Shown here: positions 56,731-64,000 of the stretch, one piece after another
Layout: every line of letters starts with the position of its first letter
How positions within the stretch are numbered: position 1 is the first letter of the stretch
Origin: Heterodera schachtii
Lineage: Eukaryota > Nematoda > Chromadorea > Rhabditida > Heteroderidae
DNA: 64,000 nucleotides
Direction: 5' to 3'
NCBI GenBank assembly: GCA_023374025.1
Contig: SIJG01000134.1
Span: 1-64,000, forward strand
Made by a program: the position numbers and the translations under genes
Notes under the pieces: generated by a model
What the model saw: the letters and a program-made list of their open reading frames with translations, nothing else
The model's database searches: none
Told to the model about the DNA's origin: nothing

Positions 56731-57420
56731 ATGTTTATTGACATTCATTCTCTTGACACTGATGATGATGATTATGAAACCGATTTCACTACGGTTACAA
56801 TCACTCCTACCACCCTATTAGAGTTTAAAGAGTATATGAGAAGGTTGGCCTCCGCCTCCACTTCTTCTCCACCGACTACATCTATAGCAAGGTCATCGTT
56901 GTCGACCATATTAGGACAGTCTACAACTACCGTGAAACCAACCATTCAGCTGTTATACAGTGACTCGCTTGACTCGACATATGGAGGTAGCAGTAGCAGT
57001 ACATGGATCGGAGAATTTATTATATCATTGTGCAGAAGTGTTGCCGGCTCTGAGGAGGGAGGATGTGGTGGATCACACGTATGGGTATGGACACGTGTAT
57101 TTTGCTGTATCGTAATTCTGCTCACATTGCTGTGCGGTGTACTGTACGCCATCCGCTCAATTTTTCTACTTAAAACAAAAATAAATCACCAGACAAAAGA
57201 CCAAGTCACCAACTCTAACGAAGCTAGGAACAACAAAAACAACAACAACAACAATAATAACGGAAATGAACAACACCCAAATAGAGAGGATGCTTTCCAC
57301 TTGTCAGACAACGAGAGAGTGCTTCAGAGGATGTTTTCCCGTGGATCGGATCCCAAAAATGATAGAATTACTACAGCGTCACCGACCCTTTCCCGCATCT
57401 CTGATCATCAACACGGATGA
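56731..57420 (+). CDS. Single-pass membrane protein, 229 aa
   Basis: The start at 56731 is preferred because the TATA box at 56659 would exclude the in-frame ATG at 56650. The N-terminal ectodomain is Asp-rich then Ser/Thr-rich, followed by a Cys-containing membrane segment (VFCCIVILLTLLCGVLYAI, about residues 124-142), and an Asn-rich cytoplasmic tail. The last 155 nt overlap the protease gene in another frame. No signal peptide is evident. It could be an envelope or entry accessory protein; nothing in the sequence identifies a fusogen. Confidence 0.65.
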   Translation: MFIDIHSLDTDDDDYETDFTTVTITPTTLLEFKEYMRRLASASTSSPPTTSIARSSLSTILGQSTTTVKPTIQLLYSDSLDSTYGGSSSSTWIGEFIISLCRSVAGSEEGGCGGSHVWVWTRVFCCIVILLTLLCGVLYAIRSIFLLKTKINHQTKDQVTNSNEARNNKNNNNNNNNGNEQHPNREDAFHLSDNERVLQRMFSRGSDPKNDRITTASPTLSRISDHQHG

Positions 57421-57760
57421 GGCTCGCCAAGAGGGTGCGCATTGGGTCGCACTGTATATTCCGCGTTTGAACACCATATGGTATTTTGATTGTTTGGCCC
57501 TTCCTGTTCCTTTTCACGTACAGAAATTTCTGTCTTACTTCCCTCATGTCAGTAAAAATCAAATGGCATTTCAATCTCTCACCTCAGACGTTTGTGGGCA
57601 CTATTGCATATTTTTTATTTATTTGGCTTCAACCGGAATGTTATATGATGAAATTTTGAAACAACTGAAATTGTATTGTGTGGATTATAATTGTGACATT
57701 GCAATTAAAAACTACGTGAATAAAATTTTGTTTTATCTTCTTGGGGGAGCCTTCAATTAG
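57266..57760 (+). CDS. Adenain-like cysteine protease (virion maturation)
   Basis: 164 residues. The catalytic set is in adenovirus-protease order: H59 (GAHW), D75 (WYFD), Q103 (MAFQS) and C110 (DVCGHYC). Length is short but usual for Polinton PRO. It would cleave capsid precursors during maturation. Its first 155 nt are within the membrane-protein gene in another frame, so both proteins constrain this DNA. No frame break. Confidence 0.92.
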   Translation: MNNTQIERMLSTCQTTRECFRGCFPVDRIPKMIELLQRHRPFPASLIINTDEARQEGAHWVALYIPRLNTIWYFDCLALPVPFHVQKFLSYFPHVSKNQMAFQSLTSDVCGHYCIFFIYLASTGMLYDEILKQLKLYCVDYNCDIAIKNYVNKILFYLLGGAFN

Positions 57761-58065
57761 TAAAGGTGGATGATGCCGAATCATGATTTAAAAATATACC
57801 AGCTAGTGCCAGTCTCTGGGCAATGGGGTCAAAAGGCGTCAGCTGATACATTTCTCCTGTGTTTATCTAATTTTGATGCGTCAGCTGTCTAGCATTTTAG
57901 TCCTTAATTTATTCGAGAAAAAGAGGCATTGAGTATCGAAAAAGAGAGGCATTGAGTATCGAAACGATTCATTCATAATTTTATAAAAATTACTGTTAGT
58001 ACGGGGTATAAATTAAGTGAAAAATTCAATACAACCTCATTTATTGACCAATCCCAAAAATCATC
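57761..58065 (+). promoter_or_regulatory. Intergenic promoter region of polymerase gene
   Basis: About 300 bp without a gene. Contains a direct repeat of AAAGAGAGGCATTGAGTATC-like sequence (about 57919 and 57940) and TATAAATTA at 58007-58015, 51 bp before the ATG at 58066. Confidence 0.5.
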
Positions 58066-61000
58066 ATGAGCAATCGATCAAACAATGAACCTAGCCCCCC
58101 GAAGCGTCGAAGAATGCCAAACATCCTTAGAGGTGGAAGCAACAACAACAGCAACAACAATGGCAAAAGACGCAATTTTCGGCACTATGTACGCGCGCTG
58201 AACACCGACGTAGCATTCAACAAAAAATTCAGGCTAATGAATGCTAAAAGTACATTCATGATCGAGACTCTGCCATCAAATCCTGAGTCGCTTTTACGCG
58301 TCATTTTCGGACATTGCATACAATCGTCATTAGATGAAGCTCAGAGACGCGGAATTGAACCGAGTCGACTTGGTGCAACAATTACTTCACAGTTATTGGA
58401 CCCTGACATCTGGATTCCGATCCGTCAGATAACTCCAAACACAGTGGACACAATTTTGAATCGCTTCTTGGATGTGGCACAATCAAAATCGCGGGAAGGT
58501 TCACTGTGGGGTGCACCCTTCAGTGTAATAGTAACCACTCTGGACACTGTTAATCTACCGCAGCGGGACACAATTAGCGGTCGCGGACCAAAACACCGAA
58601 CGCTAAAAGGAGCGCATCACATCATAAAAGAGAAAAATCTGCTGAGGATTCAAAATAATAATAATGCCTATTGCCTATTCTACGCGTTGGAGATCAGCAG
58701 AATCTATCACTGCATGGTGATGCCAAAACAAACTTTCAGCAATTATATTAACAAAATGCATTCACAACAACAACAAGACGCTGAGCGCCTAATGATCGAT
58801 GCAGGAATTCCACTAAACCAAGAAAGGTATGACGCCGAAGTGTGGGTACCACGTGTAGTGGACCATTGGAACGCAATGTACCCGGAGAGAAAATTTAAAG
58901 TGTTCATCTTCGGTACAACGGGTCAATACAGACCTAAATATACATATGGTCCAGAAGAATTCCGGACACCCATATCGCTCTATTACAACAATGATCATTT
59001 TGATGGCATCCGGTGTGGAGTTGGAACAGCAATTTTTGGTCGCGACTACTACTGCTTTGCATGCGAATTGCCCTTTAAAAATGCGGACACTCACAAAAGT
59101 TCATGCATTCTGCACTGTAAGGAATGTGGCCGAATTGGTGCGGGGCGGCCATGCAGGGACGATGGATTTAAGTGTGAGTGCGTGGGATGTGACAAAACAT
59201 TCATGAACGCTGACTGTTACCGTCATCACTTGTCGAGCAACTTTTGCCAAAAATCGCATAAATGTAAAAAATGCGGGGTGATATGGAACGTGAGGAATAA
59301 CAAAGGAGAGGGACGATCCGGACATGTGTGTGACGAGCGTTTTTGTAGAACATGTGGTGCCTTTCATAACCGTGAACGTGGATGCTTCATTCGACAACTG
59401 AAACCGCGTCGCCCTAAAACTTATCGATTGGTAGTATACGATTGTGAGACAACACAGAATTCTCATGTAATCGGCGCGCCAGAGGCTCAGCAACGGCGGG
59501 TACACATAGTGAACTTTGTGTCCGCATTCGTTACTTGTACAAAATGCATTCAAATCGGTGCATGGCGGAACTCTCTGCTCAATGCAGTTCCCTCATGTGA
59601 AATATGTGGTCCATATCGCACCCTAACTTTCTCTCATCGACCCTTCACAGGAACAGAAGTGGATTGCCAGCATGTATGCGATGATCCTATGTCGGCGTTC
59701 ACTGACTGGTTGATCTTAGGATTGCATAACAACAACAACAACACCCTCAATAACAACAACGACAGCACCACTAAAATAAAACCACACATTAAATATCCTA
59801 TTAATGTATTTGCACATTTCGGTGGTCGGTTCGACAATGTGATTCTGTTCCGGCAATTTTTCACCAGGGGACTGTGCCCAAAAATGATCAGACGGGGTAA
59901 TAAACTTTATGAGATGAAGGTGCTGCGCGGTAAAGACAACCCGGAGATTAAAGTGCGCGACAGTTGGAACCTAATGCCTGTTCCATTGGGAGCGCTTCCC
60001 GGCGCATTCGGACTCAGAGTGCAAGACAAAGAATTTTTCCCACATTTGGCCAATGTGGAAGACAATTATGACAGAGTTCTGCCCTCGCTACCGCCTCGGG
60101 AGCAGTATCTATACGGAGGAATGATTCCGGAGAGACAGCGTCGATTCAATGAGTGGTACGCCGCGCACCAGCACGAGCCTTTCAATTTGTGCGAGCAATT
60201 GGCATCATACTGTGTAAATGACAGCCGCATACTTATTGAGGCACTGATCGCCTTCAGAACCGAATTTTTGATGGTCACGAACCCGGATGAACAACATCGT
60301 TTGACGGAGGATGAAAGAGAGGTAGAGGAGGAGGAAAAGGAAGACGCTGGAGGAATTGAGCTTGGAGATGACGGAAACGGAGGGATCGACATCACTTGGG
60401 ACGCACTGACTATTGCGAGCGCATCAATGAAACACTTCCGCCTCAATCATTTACGGAGTGATCAGCTCGCAATCGTCCCAGAGAGCGGGTATGACACGGC
60501 AAACAATCAGAGCTTGCTCGCGCTCAAATTCATGGAATGGTACGCAGAGGAGAATGGACTGCGAATTCAGACCGCTCATTCCTCGGGCGGAGAGCACCGC
60601 ATTGGTCGCTATACTGTGGACGGTTATATACACGAGACGGATAGCGTAATTGAGGTGAATGGGTGCTGCTGGCATGCGCATGACCATCAACGGCACCGAT
60701 TTAAAGCTGACACTGTAATGCCGAGCGGAAAGACAGCTGCTCGAATTCGGGAAGACGATGCGCGAAGAATGGCTTTCATTCGCTCACAAATTCGTGGAAC
60801 TGTTAGTATATTCTGGGAATGTGATATTGAGGAACGGCTACGACGGGACCCCGACATGCGGCATGCGTTCGCTTCCTATCGAAACAGTGGACCTATTGAT
60901 CTAAGGGATTGCTATCATGGTGGTCGAGTTGGACCGCAACGCCTGCACTATCAGGTTCCGGAAGGGTGGCGTATGCGATACTTCGATGTCCGTTCACTTT

Positions 61001-62352
61001 ATCCGTACACTAATGCCATAACGGAATACCCAATTGGTCACCCCCGATGTGTGAACATCATTGAGGGTGCGAACCGTGCAGTGGACTGGCGACATCCAGA
61101 ACAGATTCCGGTTCGCGGTATTCTAAAGGTATTTGTGGTACCACCACGACAAGTGGATGTGCCAGTTCTGCCGGTTAAATTCGATCAACGTTTGCTGTTC
61201 CCACTTTGTGGGACATGCGCACGCCTTCATCCAGAGGGAGGTGTCTCCGCTTCTTATCGATGCACGCACAGCGATGAGCAGCGCGGTTGGGTTTCTACGG
61301 TTACATCAATCGAACTGGCAGAGGCATTACGCAATGGGTATCGCTGCACCGCCTATTATCGGTCCATAGAATGGGCACAGGAACAATGGAGTGAGCGTGT
61401 TTTTCGCGGTTACGTTGCAGAATTTATGACAATGAAAACACATGCAAGCGGGTTTCCGGAAGAGGTGGGAAATGTGGAGGAAGGAACGCGAAAAATTCAT
61501 CGCAGAGTGTGAGGAGCGCTTTGGTATGGTAATTGACCCGGCGCGCATGCAACACAATAAGGCGAAGCGGACTATAGCCAAGCTATGCAACAATTCCCTT
61601 TGGGGACGGTTCTCACTACGTAATGGACTGTCAAAGACTGTGGTTACTGATTCGCCATCAGAACTGCGCGCGTACCTCGACAATCCCCAGCTGGAAGTCA
61701 GCTCTGTGGACCCATTAAATGAACAGTGTGTGCTGATTACATACACGGCTAAAAAGGAATGGACCGATGAGCACGATTGCTCCAACATTGTTCTCTCCTT
61801 ATGGACAACATCGGCAGCACGCCTCCATCTTCTAAAATTGATGCAACGAGTTGTGCGTGCAGAAAACACAGAGCTGATATACACAGACACGGACAGTGTC
61901 TGTTTTGCCCATAGGGAAGGAGGACGGGTGTCCGCTGGATATTGGACCCCCATCTTGGAGACTTGTCAGATGAATGGCCTGATCATGAACTGCTCGAATT
62001 CGTGTCAGGGGGGTGTAAACAATATGCACTGAGAATGCGCCACCGTCAAACTGGTAAGGAGCAGACGGTGGTCAAAGTGCGCGGCATAACACTTAGCGGT
62101 GACGCGTGCCGTCTTCTACATTTTGATACGTTCAAGCGAGCGGTTCTTCGGTATGCTCAAGGACCAAAAGAGGACGACGGTAACAATACCAATGATGAAG
62201 TTATACTAATTGATAATCCTAATTTCCTACGACCCAATATACGCACAGGTACTGTACACTCGGTAGCACTTACAAAGCGTTACCGACCCGTTGTTACGAA
62301 AGGTATTGTTTCCCCAAACGACACTCGTGTACTTAATTTTGGATTTGTATGA
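58066..62352 (+). pseudogene. Protein-primed DNA polymerase B, two frame breaks
   Basis: The main frame (58066-61512) has a Cys/His-rich zinc-binding block (residues about 327-448), the 3'-5' exonuclease motifs (YDCETT near 458; HFGGRFDN near 585; YCVNDSRIL near 716), and polymerase motif A (DVRSLYPY, near 974). A second frame (about 61455-61945) carries motif B (KLCNNSLWG) and motif C (YTDTDSVCF); the first frame resumes (LGDLSDEW, EFVSGGCKQYA) to the stop at 62352. The breaks compensate (+1 then -1); the second is at a C5 run, so sequence error is plausible. Between exonuclease and motif A, near 852-872, a DGY..ETDSVIEVNGCCWHAH segment resembles a Vsr/PD-(D/E)xK nuclease. An Asn-repeat insertion lies near 560. 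It replicates the element from protein-capped ends. Confidence 0.93.
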
Positions 62353-62363
62353 AATTTCTTATC

Positions 62364-62374
62364 AATAAATTTAT
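62364..62374. terminator. Overlapping convergent poly(A) signals
   Basis: AATAAA (plus) at 62364-62369 serves the polymerase; TTTATT next to it reads AATAAA on the minus strand and could serve the PAZ gene. Confidence 0.45.
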
Positions 62375-62622
62375 TTTAAAGAGTAAACTGTTACAAAATT
62401 AGCTAAGGGAAATGTATAATTTTAAGTAGAAAAATATAAAATTAGTGCAAGGGAGAGTATGTATGATAAAAATTAATAAATAGAAGAGAAAGTTATAAAT
62501 TATGCAGTATTGTGCGCAATTTGTCTAGCTCATCATCAGCAACCCATACTTCATCCCTTGCCCATTCTCCGTCATCAGACACTTTCCAATATTCCAGTCG
62601 TAAAGAACACATTGGAGGTAGG

Positions 62623-63189
62623 TTATTGGATGGTAAAACCATTAAGTGGACCATCAGATTCATCATCATCGCCATCCTCCCCATTGGTATCATCACGGAG
62701 AAACGTACTAGCAGATAATTCGTCATCATCGTCATCATAGGAACGAGCATAATCAGCGTAGGTGTGCATATGAGGAGACCGTGATGGAATTGCACAATAG
62801 GAGGAGAATTGGACGAGTTCCAAGGGATAGAACTTTAATACGGTGGTTCGCTGACCGCCGCGATGAGACAAAGTTGTTCGCTCAATAGCACATGGTGCTT
62901 TGGGATGATTCAGCATTATTCGATGACGTGCGTAATAATGGGCAGCGACAGAAATATTGAACGGTTCTCTCAGTTTTCCATACGCGAGAAGGGATTCTGC
63001 TCCCTCTGCCGACAGACCAGTACACGTGAACGTGTGATTCAGTCCATTACGGTCCTTGTACATGGTAGTGAGCAGTTTGTGATTACACAACCCTAGAGCC
63101 TTTGCTCGCTCATCATCACTAAGCAGTCTGTTACTAACTTCATACGCAGAACAGTTAAACAAATTCTTGAATTGATCGAGTAAACTCAT
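62623..63189 (-). CDS. Stand-alone PAZ-domain protein (Argonaute-like), 188 aa
   Basis: Residues about 1-132 read like the PAZ domain of Argonaute: a CNHKLLTTMYKDRNG strand followed by HTFTCTGLSAEGAESL, then NISVAAHYYARHRIMLNHP and KAPC (the VAEYF..Y.I.LKYP..PC signature) and KFYPLELVQF (the YPLELC signature). No MID or PIWI follows; the rest is an acidic tail (DDDDDE near 152, EDGDDDESDG near 171). PAZ binds the 3' ends of small RNAs. Being PAZ-only, it cannot slice. It sits antisense beyond the polymerase, divergent from the gene at 63392. Probably captured from the host; a suppressor of RNA silencing is the leading inference. Family assignment is by motif recognition, not search. Confidence 0.75.
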   Translation of the reverse strand: MSLLDQFKNLFNCSAYEVSNRLLSDDERAKALGLCNHKLLTTMYKDRNGLNHTFTCTGLSAEGAESLLAYGKLREPFNISVAAHYYARHRIMLNHPKAPCAIERTTLSHRGGQRTTVLKFYPLELVQFSSYCAIPSRSPHMHTYADYARSYDDDDDELSASTFLRDDTNGEDGDDDESDGPLNGFTIQ

Positions 63190-63391
63190 CTGAGCAGGAG
63201 TTAGTTACACGGAAAGTGAATGCCTGCTTTTTGAAAGAATGAATGTTCAAGTCACTCACACCCTCAAAATTTGAATTCACATTTTGCGCTAAAAAAATTC
63301 GCTTCAATAAATCGTACATAGAGCCTATTTAAGTGCAGATTGTATGCTTAAGTACACACTTTAATCATTCATTAAAACAATTTTTTGAAAA
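63190..63391. promoter_or_regulatory. Divergent promoter region with TATTTAAG box
   Basis: Separates the PAZ gene from the right-end gene. TATTTAAG at 63326-63333, 58 bp before the ATG at 63392. No clear minus-strand TATA. Confidence 0.45.
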
Positions 63392-63742
63392 ATGGACAAT
63401 TTCATTGAAAAAAGTGAAGGAGTTTGTATGAATAATCAGTTTCATCATGAGGACAAAATGCCACAACACCAACACCAACAACCACAGCAACAACAACCAC
63501 AAGAAGATCAACAACGTCAAACTGATGTGATCGAACATGATCACTGCTACGCGCACACCACAAAACAATTATGGAAACTGAAAAGACAAAAATACATGTT
63601 GACATTTAAACTATGCAAAATGTGTGCACAAGAGCTGTACAACCGTAAGGACGACATCACAGAGTGTAACGACGGAGGTGTGAACTTGAGTTTCACCTGT
63701 GCAAACATTGTACAATGCTCAACATGCGACTTAGCGATATGA
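63392..63742 (+). CDS. Small Gln-rich, Cys-containing right-end protein, 116 aa
   Basis: Gln/His/Pro-rich middle (residues about 24-46), then a basic stretch (KLKRQKYMLTFKL) and a C-terminal half with C-x2-C twice (CKMC, CSTC) plus further Cys, suggesting one zinc site. Not recognised. It could be a small DNA-binding regulator. Its end overlaps the next ORF by 28 nt. Confidence 0.6.
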   Translation: MDNFIEKSEGVCMNNQFHHEDKMPQHQHQQPQQQQPQEDQQRQTDVIEHDHCYAHTTKQLWKLKRQKYMLTFKLCKMCAQELYNRKDDITECNDGGVNLSFTCANIVQCSTCDLAI

Positions 63743-63969
63743 ATTCTGTGCAATTTATGGCATATCAGCCACGTAATAACAACTACAACACCAACAACAG
63801 CAATAAAAACAGGAACAATAAAAACAACAATAATGACGAAAATGACAGTCAAAATAACTTTTCGTACGATAATTACGGTCCTACATACTGTAGAAGTGGT
63901 CCAAGAAACAACTACATGCAAGAAAAACGAAAGTGCTTTGAAAGAATTGACATGGACGACATGAATTGA
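63715..63969 (+). CDS. Asn-rich small protein, 84 aa
   Basis: ATG start overlapping the preceding gene in another frame. Nearly half of residues 20-50 are Asn; the end has CRSGPRNNY and an acidic tail. Not recognised; might be a real overlapping gene or chance in an AAC-rich region. Confidence 0.4.
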   Translation: MLNMRLSDMNSVQFMAYQPRNNNYNTNNSNKNRNNKNNNNDENDSQNNFSYDNYGPTYCRSGPRNNYMQEKRKCFERIDMDDMN

Positions 63970-64000
63970 TATTTAAAATATTTATTTTTTTATTTATAAA

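Larger units (their letters stand above)
47323..64000 (+). mobile_element. Polinton/Maverick virus-like element, near complete
   Basis: A dense block of about 16.7 kb with the full Polinton set: protein-primed PolB, retroviral-type integrase, adenain-like protease, packaging ATPase, double and single jelly-roll capsid proteins, and typical accessory genes. Genes are tightly packed and mostly intronless on the plus strand, with minus-strand genes at both ends. Size is in the usual 15-20 kb range. Terminal inverted repeats and the 6-bp target duplication are not visible; the right terminus may be outside the window. Three frame breaks (about 53750, 61455 and 61945) suggest early decay or sequence errors. 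Confidence 0.93.

Noticed and set aside
59101..59553. 150-aa minus ORF inside the polymerase
   Set aside because: Shadow of the conserved zinc-binding and exonuclease coding frame.

Overview
The window is nuclear DNA from a nematode, most likely a tylenchid plant parasite. The evidence is short GT-AG introns (mostly 43-110 bp), an AT-rich intergenic background, a host gene resembling a protein family I associate with cyst nematodes, and a very high load of DNA transposons. The species cannot be fixed from the sequence. The left three quarters (1-47 kb) is an accessory, transposon-built region with few host genes. The right end (about 47.3-64 kb) is almost entirely one Polinton/Maverick virus-like element.

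1-16 kb: an AT-rich graveyard of small non-autonomous transposons, several with clear 8-bp target duplications. Between them lie a small Gly/Ala-rich ORF (969-1220), the first exon of a class-2 lipase (2950-3201), remnants of a repeated helix-turn-helix (HTH) gene family, and a decayed piece of a second Polinton (8.8-10.1 kb, minus strand). 16.4-22.2 kb: two abutting Helitron-like units, the first filled by a 1.65-kb GA tract, the second carrying a Rep protein cut off at the start of its helicase.

22.2-36 kb: a large inverted duplication (22159-28396 against 31748-35945) around a five-exon F-box-like gene. Its outer ends coincide with a foldback-like element whose termini are tandem arrays of a 14-bp word. 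36.0-37.3 kb is a CAA/CAG higher-order repeat. 37.5-47 kb holds another HTH gene copy, a carboxylesterase gene with frame breaks (38.3-40.1 kb), and nested foldback elements.

47.3-64 kb: the Polinton. In order it carries a spliced minus-strand Cys-rich gene, an unknown gene, a packaging ATPase, a small core-like protein, a conserved Polinton protein, a chromodomain integrase, a minor capsid (penton) protein with a huge coiled-coil insertion, a pVI-like protein, the double jelly-roll major capsid protein, a membrane protein, an adenain-like protease, a protein-primed DNA polymerase B, a minus-strand stand-alone PAZ-domain protein, and two small right-end ORFs. Replication (PolB), integration (INT), and virion building and maturation (MCP, mCP, ATPase, PRO) are all present. 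The polymerase has two frame breaks and the penton one; the other genes are open. The most unusual item is the PAZ protein: the small-RNA-end-binding domain of Argonaute without PIWI, a plausible anti-silencing factor.
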